Shown here: positions 27,500 to 34,953 of the stretch, in pieces
Layout: every line of letters starts with the position of its first letter
Numbering within the stretch: the first letter of the stretch is position 1
Origin: Mesorhizobium atlanticum
GTDB lineage: Bacteria > Pseudomonadota > Alphaproteobacteria > Rhizobiales > Rhizobiaceae
Reading direction: 5' to 3'
DNA: 64,000 nt
Assembly (NCBI RefSeq): GCF_003289965.1
Contig: NZ_QMBQ01000011.1
Span: 124,001-188,000 of the forward strand
Translations under genes and position numbers: made by a program
The notes under the pieces: model-generated
What the model was told of the DNA's origin: nothing
Seen by the model: the letters and a program-made list of their open reading frames with translations, nothing else
The model's database searches: none

Positions 27500-28045
27500 T
27501 CACCGCGCTGCCGCGCGCCAATGGAAGCGGCCGTCGCCCTGCTCGTCGGTCCACAGCGGGACCGCACGGCCAATGATGTGATCGGTGGAGACGAGGCCGA
27601 AGTAGCGGCCATCGAGACTGTCGCGGGCTTGGCGGTTCATCAGGAATACGGCGCCGATCGGGATGCGCAGACAGCCCTGCCAGGTCGGCAGGCCGCGGCC
27701 GACGTGATCGCGCTCAAGCGCAACGCCCACGTCAGAGCCGTCGACCGCAATCGTGAACTTGTTGCGGCACACGGTTTGACCGGAGACTGCAAGAATATGC
27801 TTCAGCAGGAGCACGCCTTTCGGCAGATAGCCGCGCCCGGCAAGGAATGTTGCAAGCGGTTCGGGCGGTTTCACAGCGACGAGATCGCTCACTGAAAACG
27901 CCCCTGCGCTGTCGACGCGGTAGAAGCCGATCGGCGTGCTGGCCGACGCGTTCCAGACAAGCTTCGTTGGGACCGGCTTGAGAACGGAGCAGAGCGTTCC
28001 CATCGCAGCAAGTGCCGTAATGAGGACAATCGGTGACCTTATCAT
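27500..28045 (-). CDS. traF: TraF, S26 signal-peptidase-like pilin maturase
   Basis: 181 residues. N-terminal membrane segment (IVLITALAAMGTLCSVL), then NASASTPIGFYRV with the likely catalytic Ser36, and LLLKHILAVSGQTVC with the general-base Lys. GAVFLMNRQARDSLDGRYFG is the conserved C-terminal S26 box. TraF of RP4 removes the TrbC C-terminus and cyclises pilin. It overlaps the DUF2840 gene by 4 bases. Confidence 0.94.
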   Translation of the reverse strand: MIRSPIVLITALAAMGTLCSVLKPVPTKLVWNASASTPIGFYRVDSAGAFSVSDLVAVKPPEPLATFLAGRGYLPKGVLLLKHILAVSGQTVCRNKFTIAVDGSDVGVALERDHVGRGLPTWQGCLRIPIGAVFLMNRQARDSLDGRYFGLVSTDHIIGRAVPLWTDEQGDGRFHWRAAAR

Positions 28046-28590
28046 GGCTGGACCTGCCGACGCAGGAGATAGGCCCGGTGGAGATCCAGTGTATAAACAC
28101 GAGGCTCCTGCCCGATCGTGATTCGGTTATGAACGTGCCGCCAGTGATCGGGCGAGACCGCTCCCGGCGCGACGCCGAGTTGCTCGATGCCATCGATCGC
28201 CTGCAGCACCCGCTCGACCTTGGGCCACCCTTGAGTTGTGAGCAGAATGTCACCGCCAGGCCGTACGAATGGCAGTGTCTGATGGGCGTCGCCCGAGGCG
28301 ACCGCGCGCACGATGTCGAGGCGCGAGATGATCGTGCCGTAGTCGTTCGCCGCCCATCGGACGAAGGCGAAGATGTCACCGGGAGGAAAGGAGACGATGC
28401 GCCGATGTCGATCGAGAACCTTCTCCCGAGCGACCGAACCGAAGCGGATCCAGCATTCGATCTTCTTCTCGACCCAGGTCAGCTCGACATGAGTCAAGCA
28501 TTCGTCGGTGATTGTATCTGGCGCAGATTGGCCTGAACGGAAGTCAACGACGGTGCCCATTGGCCTGTCTCCTGAACCTGCGGAAAGCAA
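28042..28590 (-). CDS. DUF2840 protein
   Basis: 182 residues; the family body starts near residue 33 (LTHVELTWVEKKIECWIRFG) and ends HRAYLLRRQVQP. DUF2840 proteins always accompany traF in these conjugation loci; role unknown. An ATG at residue 11 (MGTVVDFRSG, 28560) is an alternative start with a GGAGACAGG upstream. The ParA gene that usually precedes it in related elements is missing here. Confidence 0.87.
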   Translation of the reverse strand: MLSAGSGDRPMGTVVDFRSGQSAPDTITDECLTHVELTWVEKKIECWIRFGSVAREKVLDRHRRIVSFPPGDIFAFVRWAANDYGTIISRLDIVRAVASGDAHQTLPFVRPGGDILLTTQGWPKVERVLQAIDGIEQLGVAPGAVSPDHWRHVHNRITIGQEPRVYTLDLHRAYLLRRQVQP

Positions 28591-28656
28591 CCCCGATGCG
28601 TGACTGGAGGTGCGCCTACGCGAGCGTGGGCCGCGTATGCATGATCCGAGTAGGGC

Positions 28657-28938
28657 TCAGCGCCCATAGCGTCCGCCCGGCGCGAAAGCGGCTGGCGGAT
28701 GGCGCTTGGCAGGCAGCACGGAACCGCGAGGGTCGGAAGTCGACGTCACCGCGCCGCGCTGAGCCCAAGCCTGGAGGTCCTCGACGGCATAGACGACGCG
28801 GCCGCCAAGTTTGCGGTAGGCGGGACCTGTGCCGTAGGTGCGGTGCTTCTCGAGCGTGCGGGAGGACAAGCTGAGGAACTCGGCGGCTTCCTTGGTACGC
28901 AGAAAGCGCGGTGGCAAAACGGCTAGATCTGGTCGCAT
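28657..28938 (-). CDS. rdfS: RdfS, recombination directionality factor
   Basis: 93 residues from the ATG at 28936-28938 (MRPDLAVLPPRFLRTKEAAE), supported by GGAGG 8 bases upstream. It has a MerR/excisionase-type winged helix: FLRTKEAAEFLSLSSRTLEK, then GPAYRKLGGRVVYAVEDLQA. It matches RdfS of Mesorhizobium symbiosis ICEs, which drives excision and shuts off integration. FseA, encoded just upstream on the same strand, is the known activator of rdfS in that family. Confidence 0.85.
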   Translation of the reverse strand: MRPDLAVLPPRFLRTKEAAEFLSLSSRTLEKHRTYGTGPAYRKLGGRVVYAVEDLQAWAQRGAVTSTSDPRGSVLPAKRHPPAAFAPGGRYGR

Positions 28939-29037
28939 TTGTCGGGCCTCCGTGGGGCTTCGGTGAGCCGCCGGTGTCCAGCGGCGGACGGCGATCACGG
29001 TGGCGTAAAGGTGGCTTCGCGAGGGATGGGGAAGATT

Positions 29038-29057
29038 GGGGGCCTGAAATTGCCCCC
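29038..29057. other. G/C hairpin between fseA and rdfS
   Basis: GGGGGC at 29038-29043 and GCCCCC at 29052-29057 form a 6-bp stem with an 8-base loop, 10 bases past the fseA stop. It lacks a T-run, so it may be a weak terminator, an mRNA end structure or part of the rdfS control region. Confidence 0.35.
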
Positions 29058-29067
29058 TCCCCAGGCG

Positions 29068-29833
29068 CTAGGCGCGCGGGCGGTGGCGCAACAGTTGCAG
29101 ATAGCCGCCGGCAATCAAGGTTGCGCCGCCCTTGACCAGCCCGATCACCGTGTCGCGAAGCGACGACGTTTTCCACGGATTGGAGGCAACTCGTCCTGTC
29201 CCATAAAACGCGGTCGCAATTTCGCGGTAGCTGGCGCCGTTCGTGCGACCGTCAGCCGCCTGCATCATCAGGCGCAGGCGACGCCTCTGCTGAACCGTCA
29301 TCCGTGTATCAGGCGGCACGTGTCTCCCGTGACAGGAGCGCCAGAATCGAACCAGAGCCTCGACTCGCCCGAGCGTTTGGGTGTCGAGCGGGATCAAGGC
29401 CGTGAGAGACCGGCTCGCCGCGCTGGCGGGGAGGAGGAGAAGCTGTGTTGCAATTCCCCTGTCGCGGATGGCATGGAAACCTTGCGGACTCTCGCGCGGT
29501 GTACCGACCTCGACAGGCGCTGTCGGGGATTCGCATGATAGGAAATCCGGCGATGGCATGAGGGTCACCACCGCGGGGTCGGCAAGCGGTGACCACAGAA
29601 CGTCTTGCGTCAATGCGGACAAGTCGGGTCGAGCCGCGAAATCGCAACCCCCAGCGTTCCTGCGCTTCGGTCGGGAGGGGATTCCTTTCGGTTCCGTCAC
29701 GCACAAGTGCCAGATAGTGCCTCTGATAGGCGTCGGAGCGGCGCAGACATTCCCATGCCAGGCCTTCGACCGGCAGGTCGTCGAAGAACTCGTAGCTGGT
29801 ATTGTCTCGCCAATGCGACGTGTCGGGCTTCAT
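29068..29833 (-). CDS. fseA: FseA excision activator, split over two frames (+1 frameshift)
   Basis: The first frame (29309-29833) begins MKPDTSHWRDNTSYEFFDDL with a GAGGAGC Shine-Dalgarno and is the N-terminal regulator-like domain; it is in sense up to WGLRF at residue 65. The second frame carries AARPDLSALTQDVLWSPLAD and ends in a DUF2285 domain (MTVQQRRRLRLMMQAADGRT; SLRDTVIGLVKGGATLIAGG). Joined at UUU-C they give one protein of about 254 residues. In Mesorhizobium ICEs, FseA is made by exactly such a programmed +1 frameshift and activates rdfS; QseM blocks it. The identity rests on domain order and gene context. Confidence 0.85.
29635..29644 (-). promoter_or_regulatory. Programmed +1 frameshift site in fseA
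   Basis: On the coding strand the sequence is CGA-UUU-C-GCG. In frame 0 it reads Arg64-Phe65-Arg; if tRNA-Phe slips from UUU to the overlapping UUC, decoding resumes at GCG (Ala) in the DUF2285 frame. This is the only spot where family-like sequence passes from one frame to the other. CGA before and a rare-type CGC after could cause the pause. Confidence 0.75.
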
Positions 29834-29953
29834 CGGGCGCTCCTCGCTAAAACTGCAAGTCGTGCTCGAATCGATTCCCGGCGCTGGTGAGCGGCGGAAG
29901 ACCCCGTAAACGCATCGGGTGATGCTCCTTCAGCATCACCATGCAAAAATTTG

Positions 29954-30223
29954 CTAGGTGTCAGTTTGGCGCAGAAGGTGACGGTAGCCGGTGTGCGCCA
30001 TCCAGCGCGCCCGCGCCAGGTAGCTATTGTAAACACGTCGAGCCCGCTGCGGCTCCTTGACCGGGTCGATGCCGAAGAGAACTTTGATCACCTCGCGCCA
30101 ATCGGCGCCTTCGGCGTCAGCGTCGAACAGGCGCATGTAGAGCTTAACATGGCTGCGATCATAGTCTGTGAGTTCGTCCCCCGTGGGAGCGGCGTCGTCG
30201 AACGGCTCAATCATGATTTGCAT
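29954..30223 (-). CDS. qseM: QseM-like antiactivator, DUF2285
   Basis: 89 residues from ATG 30221-30223 (MQIMIEPFDDAAPTGDELTD); an ATG three codons in is an alternative, and a longer start at 30268 is less likely. It is a stand-alone DUF2285 domain: HVKLYMRLFDADAEGADWRE, then AWMAHTGYRHLL-like ending (ARARWMAHTGYRHLLRQTDT). QseM of Mesorhizobium ICEs binds and blocks both TraR and FseA and so keeps transfer off in most cells. It lies 120 bases upstream of fseA. The usual divergent partner qseC is not seen beside it. Confidence 0.8.
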   Translation of the reverse strand: MQIMIEPFDDAAPTGDELTDYDRSHVKLYMRLFDADAEGADWREVIKVLFGIDPVKEPQRARRVYNSYLARARWMAHTGYRHLLRQTDT

Positions 30224-30399
30224 TTCCCCAACATGCGAGACGTAAAACACAAATCTTACAGATGTCACGTAGGTGCCGGAGGAGGCTCAAAGAGCATCAC
30301 GCGGTACTGTGCCCGCATCGCTCGATTGCGCATTTCCCGCTCCAGTCGGGCACTTGAGGTTCCGCCCGGTTGGCCCGGGCGGAACCGATCGTCTGTCCC

Positions 30400-30726
30400 C
30401 TATTCCGCGTTGCGTCGGCTCGGGCGGGACCAGATCAGGCTGTAGCCCTCGCCGTCTTCGTCGTCGAAGAGGTTTGCGAAGATCGGGGCGGTGAAGCTCG
30501 GATCGTCAAGCTTGAGGCCCAGATAGTTGCGGCCCTCATTGGACTGCTTAGCCCAGGCGGCGCCAATCTCTGCTCGGCCGACGAAGACGCGGTGGCTAGG
30601 GGCGTTCTCGCCGTTGGCGCGGGTTTCTGGGAGGATGCGGACGCCGCGGGCCTGGACGCTGAGCGTGACGATCTCGCCAGTGAACTCGTTGTTGCCGGAC
30701 TTCTTGAAGGTGCCGATGGTAGCCAT
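30400..30726 (-). CDS. DUF736 protein
   Basis: 108 residues, starting MATIGTFKKSGNNEFTGEIV with AAGGAGAA 4-5 bases before the ATG. Second DUF736 protein of the window, closer to the family consensus (NEGRNYLGLKLDDPSFTAPI; YSLIWSRPSRRN) than the one in the traF operon. Stand-alone gene; function unknown. Confidence 0.92.
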   Translation of the reverse strand: MATIGTFKKSGNNEFTGEIVTLSVQARGVRILPETRANGENAPSHRVFVGRAEIGAAWAKQSNEGRNYLGLKLDDPSFTAPIFANLFDDEDGEGYSLIWSRPSRRNAE

Positions 30727-31406
30727 GATAGTTCTCCTTGATCCTGTCTGTTTTCGAGCCGCACCATTGCGGTCTCGATGGTGGTCGGCAGGTCGAAGGC
30801 GATCGTCAGCGCACCCAGTGGGCCGAAGCGGAGCGGAGGATGGCGTGGGAACGACTTTGTTGTTTCGCGAGGAATGACGGCGCAGCCGTCAGGGGAAGAA
30901 AGTCGCGAGCTGCCATTGCGACACCGACGGTCGAGGCAAACGCCGGCCTTCAGACCACAAACACCCATCGATGAGACCGCCTCGGTGCGCTCACTACGCT
31001 GGGTCCGGAGAGCTTTGGCGGGCATAGCCGACCCGGTCGGCGACCGACGTCCCGCTCGATTGGTAAGCTCGCTCAGCCCGGGGCACCCATCTGCGCCTCC
31101 CTGATGAGTGCCTTGCGAATAGCGCTGACAGCGTGCTTCGACTCGCATCGCAGAGGTCGCCGGTCGGTCTTGACTCCAACGGGCGTGCCAGGCAGCGCCT
31201 CAGTAAAACGCATCCAAGATTGCCCCCATACCCAGCTCGAGACCACGGGCTCGTGAACCGTTGGTCGTCGTTGTTCGAGAGTGCCGTGCTTCGGTCCTCA
31301 GGGAGCACCGGTTTCGTCGCTCGTGCAATGTGGGCTCGAACGTCGTGGTGATCGGAGTAGCGAGGCCCGCATCGGACGTCACGCGCCCGAAGGGTGTCCA
31401 GAGGCA
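30727..31406. other. Gap without a convincing gene
   Basis: About 680 bases. Open frames here are long only because GC content is high; none has family-like composition, a good start or a Shine-Dalgarno. It may hold remnants of lost accessory genes. I see no tRNA or clear repeat. Confidence 0.5.
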
Positions 31407-32327
31407 CTATTGCTTTGAACGCCTCCAGCCGGCCGCCACCGCGTCCGCTTCTGAGCAGAACCACCTTTCGCCCTTGGCTTGGCTGATGATGGTGACGCTG
31501 TAATATTTCTGCCCTGGCACGTGATAGATCCGCTCTCCTTCCGCCGAAATGTTGCCCTTGATGTTGCAGCTGGCATTGCCGCCGCCGAGTGCGAAGGTCG
31601 GCATCGCCGGCGCCTGCGCTTCATCGCTGTGCTGCGCCCGCCAGTCCCATGGCGCTTGGAAGTTGCCGACCCATAGGCCCAGCTTCCCAGCCTGCGCCTT
31701 GTCCTGTTGCGCTGCATAGGCGCCGTTGCTGTATTTCGGCCAGTCCAGCGCTTGCCCGTGCTCGACCATCCAGGCGGCGGCGTCCACCCCGTCAGCCCGC
31801 GTGCAGTTGCCGACAAAACGCCCGTAGCGGTCCCATGTCACGAATGCGCATTGCAGCGGCCTCGAGGCTGCCAGGAATTTGTCCAGCGCTTCGGCGGAGC
31901 GGCGGCCGCAGGGATATTCGAAGCCTTTCGCGTCGTCGCAATATTGCCGGCTCTCCGGTGCGTCGATGCCGTTGAAGCGCACGCGCTGGCCGTGGATCTC
32001 GATCGTGTCGCCGTCGATCACTGAGGCGACGCCGGTGAGCGATACTGGCCTCGGCTTGATGATGTTTTGCAGGTTGATTTCCGGCAGCGGAGCACTGTTG
32101 TGCATGATGAATTGCGTGACCAGGGCGGAGATCGCAGCGACTGTCACGAGAACGAGACGAAGCGGCACGCTTGCCCATCGCTTAGCGCGTGAGCGTCGCG
32201 CGCCAGTGCGGCGCCGTCGCTGATCAGAGCGATTGTCATAACGGGATCTGTCCAAGCCCTCTAGCCCACTAGCCCTCTTTGAAGAGCCTCTTGAGGATGC
32301 TCCAGAAGCTGACCGTGGTCCGGTCAT
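31407..32327 (-). CDS. Staphylococcal-nuclease-like thermonuclease
   Basis: Up to 306 residues. A basic N-terminus and one membrane helix (LRLVLVTVAAISALVTQFIM) precede an SNase domain: VIDGDTIEIHGQRVRFNGID then APES, and VTWDRYGRFVGNC, with the Asp, Arg and Glu that bind calcium and catalyse. The C-terminus (KGNISAEGERIYHVPGQKYY; GERWFCSEADAVAAGWRRSK) is a sunset-type small domain. The start is uncertain: the longest form overlaps the next gene by 59 bases, and TTG at 32255 or GTG at 32168 are alternatives. Probably an exported or membrane-tethered nuclease. Confidence 0.88.
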   Translation of the reverse strand: MTGPRSASGASSRGSSKRASGLEGLDRSRYDNRSDQRRRRTGARRSRAKRWASVPLRLVLVTVAAISALVTQFIMHNSAPLPEINLQNIIKPRPVSLTGVASVIDGDTIEIHGQRVRFNGIDAPESRQYCDDAKGFEYPCGRRSAEALDKFLAASRPLQCAFVTWDRYGRFVGNCTRADGVDAAAWMVEHGQALDWPKYSNGAYAAQQDKAQAGKLGLWVGNFQAPWDWRAQHSDEAQAPAMPTFALGGGNASCNIKGNISAEGERIYHVPGQKYYSVTIISQAKGERWFCSEADAVAAGWRRSKQ

Positions 32328-32478
32328 AAACCCGGTTGTAAACGGCTCGCTTGGGATTTGTAATCCAGCCCATGCCCCGCGGCGCTTTCAAGCCGAGCTG
32401 CTGCTTCACCATCCGCTTGACCGACGTCCGCGCGGCCAGGCTGCGTTTGATGCTTGGCTTCCGGATTCCGAACTTCAA
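32269..32478 (-). CDS. Small basic protein, MKFGIRKPS family
   Basis: 69 residues, strongly basic: MKFGIRKPSIKRSLAARTSV, then GMGWITNPKRAVYNRVYDRT. I recall very similar small proteins in Gram-positive genomes and prophages with a GMGxIxxPKKAxYNKVYxxT core, but I cannot confirm it here. Function unknown; the composition suggests nucleic-acid or membrane association. It lies between the nuclease and the excalibur lipoprotein on the same strand. Confidence 0.75.
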   Translation of the reverse strand: MKFGIRKPSIKRSLAARTSVKRMVKQQLGLKAPRGMGWITNPKRAVYNRVYDRTTVSFWSILKRLFKEG

Positions 32479-32484
32479 AGGTGC

Positions 32485-32868
32485 CTACCTTTCACAGCCA
32501 ATGCCGTCGTGGTCGCGATCCAGATGGTTGGGATCAGATCTGACAGGGACCGGCCCGGCTACGACCGGGTTGTTGCCGCTGCCATCCAAGCAATCGAGGT
32601 CGCGTGTGCTGCCACCGCCTTGCTGCGCGGCGCCGACGAGCGGTGTTCCACGGTAGCGCTGAACGACGGCGGCCGATCGCTGCCCGTCCCCTTCAATATG
32701 CGTGTTGTTGTTGTTCGGATTGAACGGATCGACCATTTGCATAAGCGAATTGGCATTGTTTGCGTCGCCGGACGCAAGCGTCATCGTATCGTAATTGTTC
32801 AAATAGTCTGCAGCACAGCCCGACAACAGCACCACACTCGCTGCGGCAAAATACGATCGCAAATCCAC
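32485..32868 (-). CDS. Excalibur-domain lipoprotein
   Basis: 127 residues from the GTG at 32866-32868, preceded by GGGGGA at 7 bases. A lipobox (FAAASVVLLSGC) is followed by a low-complexity Asn-rich linker and a C-terminal excalibur calcium-binding motif, DRDHDGIGCER, with the paired Cys at RDLDCLDGSG. Excalibur domains often go with secreted nucleases, and an SNase gene lies just downstream, so the two may act together outside the cell (inference). Confidence 0.8.
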   Translation of the reverse strand: MDLRSYFAAASVVLLSGCAADYLNNYDTMTLASGDANNANSLMQMVDPFNPNNNNTHIEGDGQRSAAVVQRYRGTPLVGAAQQGGGSTRDLDCLDGSGNNPVVAGPVPVRSDPNHLDRDHDGIGCER

Positions 32869-32997
32869 TGAGGCATCCCCCGACACCGGCTGGCATAATG
32901 CTTCATTTGCATTTTGTTGTCGAATCCGAGTTTGGCGGCTTGCCATTCGGGGCAAGCTAAGCAACGTTGGCGGCGGGTTTGAATTTTTGGGGGGACT

Positions 32998-33270
32998 ATG
33001 AAGCGGTTTGCTTTAACCGTCGCTACGATCGTTTGCATTGCAGGCTGCGCGACACCACCGGACAAAATAGCAGGCGTACCGAATGCTGGCCCCTGCACCC
33101 AAGCCGACAAAGAGCGCCTGGCGACGCTGACTAACCAGCAGAACAAGGCCGCGAACGGCGACGCGCTTGGCGTCTTCCTCATCGGCGTGCCGGTCGCGTC
33201 GATGTCCGGCGGCGACCACGAGACCGAGATCGCCGTGCTGAAAGGGCGCTGCGGACCGCCCAAGACCTGA
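32998..33270 (+). CDS. Small putative lipoprotein
   Basis: 90 residues with signal peptide and lipobox MKRFALTVATIVCIAGCATP. The ATG is preceded by a GGGGGG tract. The C-terminus is hydrophobic (DALGVFLIGVPVASM) then ends HETEIAVLKGRCGPPKT. This GDHETEIAxLKG ending recurs in small rhizobial lipoproteins; function unknown. Confidence 0.8.
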   Translation: MKRFALTVATIVCIAGCATPPDKIAGVPNAGPCTQADKERLATLTNQQNKAANGDALGVFLIGVPVASMSGGDHETEIAVLKGRCGPPKT

Positions 33271-33710
33271 CAGTCCGGGTTGCAGTCAGCGCAAAAGCCC
33301 GTCAGGTCGCGGTCGAGCACATCCTCGATGTGGCGCGGTCGAATACGTGGAAGGTGATTTTTCCTGGCACGGCCGCGAAGCTTGACTGTTCTGGTCCCCG
33401 CGCTCTGCAGCCGGCACTCCTTCGGTTTGGCGATAGCGCGAGGGCGCACTGGTAGGCTGCTTTTCTTGGGACCTAATGTCGCTCTTGATACAGACGGGAG
33501 CGCTAGGTCGCTGTCCCTCAGCCGCCGATGTCCATTTAAAGTTGTTACCGCCGATGACGGTCAACATATGGGAAATCAGCCTTGCGGAACATTGAAGCCA
33601 AGCGGCAGTTCGGATGGCGGTGAGGCATTTCCCACCGCTATGTCGTCGCGATCGGTCTTGCATTTCCCGACTTGAGCCCGAGCGGGTGCCGATCCGTTGC
33701 GGGCTCTTTT
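33271..33710. other. Gap without a convincing gene
   Basis: About 440 bases. A long leftward frame crosses it but has arginine/serine-rich shadow composition and no start signal. Nothing recognisable. Confidence 0.45.
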
Positions 33711-33920
33711 CTATTGATGCCGGCGTAGGTCGGCCGCCAGTGTTTCGAGAGCGTTTACGTCTTCCGCGTAGGACTGCCCTTGTGCAGGGTAGCGCTCCAT
33801 TTGCTGACGATAGAAAGTCAGCCACTTGTGCAGATCGGCGATCGGGAACGTCCCTCGCCATATGCCTTTCTCAAGCGTGAATGTGCCCGTCGCCGAATCG
33901 TAGGTCGCTGTCGTCTTCAT
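33711..33920 (-). CDS. Small hypothetical protein
   Basis: 69 residues: MKTTATYDSATGTFTLEKGI, then WRGTFPIADLHKWLTFYRQQ. Composition is protein-like with a helical C-terminal half. No family recognised. It is divergent from the KTSC gene. Confidence 0.65.
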   Translation of the reverse strand: MKTTATYDSATGTFTLEKGIWRGTFPIADLHKWLTFYRQQMERYPAQGQSYAEDVNALETLAADLRRHQ

Positions 33921-33929
33921 GGGGAGGCG

Positions 33930-34388
33930 TTATAGGTTCACACCCCTGAAACAAAAGCCGCGTCCCCAGCGTTTGCGAATGCAAACTTGCAAGGTGCGCC
34001 ATTGCCATCCACCTCGATCAAGAAGACAGAGTACGATCCGACCAGCAGGATCCTCTCTGTGTGGTTCGTGGCCAGCGGCAAACGCTACGATTTTGAGGGG
34101 GTTCCGCCTGAGACCTACGCAGCTTTCCGGTCGGCATTCGTCAAGGGCCGCTTTTTCAACAACCATATCCGCGGTCATTTCCGGTATCGCCGCATTACCG
34201 ATTAGCTGTCTAGTTTCAAGCGGCTCATGCTCGTCTTGGAGCTGGTGCCACATAACCTGTCTGATGTCTTTGAAGTCGACGACCTGGCCGCACGTCTGGC
34301 AGCGATAGAAGTCCGAGTTCTGAATCGAGCCCGGCGGGCGGTGCACCGTCACCCCTTTCGGCCGGCCGAGCTCGGAAAGCCTCGTCAT
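33930..34388 (-). CDS. Zinc-finger-like hypothetical protein, C-terminus doubtful
   Basis: The first 55-60 residues look real: MTRLSELGRPKGVTVHRPPG, then SDFYRCQTCGQVVDFKDIRQ and VMWHQLQDEHEPL, a Cys-x2-Cys with two His as in a single zinc finger. After about residue 60 the frame is only the antisense of the KTSC gene, so the native stop has probably been lost or the true end is near 34205. The start overlaps the DUF3606 stop by 4 bases. Confidence 0.6.
   Translation of the reverse strand: MTRLSELGRPKGVTVHRPPGSIQNSDFYRCQTCGQVVDFKDIRQVMWHQLQDEHEPLETRQLIGNAAIPEMTADMVVEKAALDECRPESCVGLRRNPLKIVAFAAGHEPHREDPAGRIVLCLLDRGGWQWRTLQVCIRKRWGRGFCFRGVNL
34002..34205 (+). CDS. KTSC-domain protein
   Basis: 67 residues from TTG 34002, preceded by AAGGTG. 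The KTSC domain is nearly the whole protein: YDPTSRILSVWFVASGKRYD, then FEGVPPETYAAFRSAFVKGR and FFNNHIRGHFRYRRI. KTSC domains occur alone or fused to lysyl-tRNA synthetase-like or phage proteins; the role here is unknown. It is encoded on the opposite strand to the zinc-finger-like gene that overlaps it. Confidence 0.82.
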   Translation: MPSTSIKKTEYDPTSRILSVWFVASGKRYDFEGVPPETYAAFRSAFVKGRFFNNHIRGHFRYRRITD

Positions 34389-34570
34389 CCTCGAAGCTTC
34401 CTCGCCTCGCGCTCCAAAATCTTTCGGTCGTTGCCGTGCTCGCGGATCAGTTCACGAACCTGCTCTGGCGTGATGCGATGCTGCTTAGCGAAGTAGCGAA
34501 CCTCGTAATCCTCATCCGCCGACACTCGGTCGCGGTCCCTAAGGTCGCGTTTGGTTTTGTCGTCTGCCAT
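34385..34570 (-). CDS. DUF3606 protein
   Basis: 61 residues from ATG 34568-34570 (MADDKTKRDLRDRDRVSADE). It matches DUF3606: DYEVRYFAKQHRITPEQVRE then LIREHGNDRKILEREARKLR. Small, charged, helical; common in rhizobia, function unknown. GGAG upstream supports the internal start. Confidence 0.85.
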   Translation of the reverse strand: MADDKTKRDLRDRDRVSADEDYEVRYFAKQHRITPEQVRELIREHGNDRKILEREARKLRG

Positions 34571-34684
34571 AGCTGCTCCTCCTATCAAAAAACCGCGGCG
34601 GCGACCGAATGTTCCCATTAGCTAAGACTAACGGAACCGACACCATGGTGGCGAATTGAGTCCCGTTCGTATCGGGGAGGTGGT

Positions 34685-34927
34685 GTGCAGGACCAGCGAT
34701 TTGAGAAGCCAGTGAGGGTCGCGCTCGGCAAGTCAGGCAACACGATCTATACGGTGGATCGCGTCGCTCAGGCGGCCGATATTCTCCTTAATCGATGGCC
34801 GACGCCAACCGGACAGAAGCACATGGCCGCCCGAAAGGCTTGCCTCAGCGTCCTCCAGGGACTCAAGAGCGCACGGGAAGCTCGCGAAGCCTTTGTTGAG
34901 GCAGCTTTAGGGCTGATATCCTGGTAG
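34685..34927 (+). CDS. DUF982 protein
   Basis: 80 residues from GTG 34685 with GGGGAGG 5 bases before. Matches DUF982: FEKPVRVALGKSGNTIYTVD, then AADILLNRWPTPTGQKHMAA. These small rhizobial proteins are often plasmid- or island-borne in many copies; function unknown. Confidence 0.85.
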   Translation: MQDQRFEKPVRVALGKSGNTIYTVDRVAQAADILLNRWPTPTGQKHMAARKACLSVLQGLKSAREAREAFVEAALGLISW

Positions 34928-34953
34928 AGCGCGATCCATTCGGATGATCTTCC

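Noticed and set aside
30435..31148. 237-residue leftward ORF beyond the DUF736 gene
   Set aside because: The second half is the out-of-frame reading of DUF736; the first half has no family-like pattern.
33286..33861. 191-residue leftward ORF
   Set aside because: Ser/Arg/Pro-rich shadow-type composition, no start signal, overlaps a better small gene.
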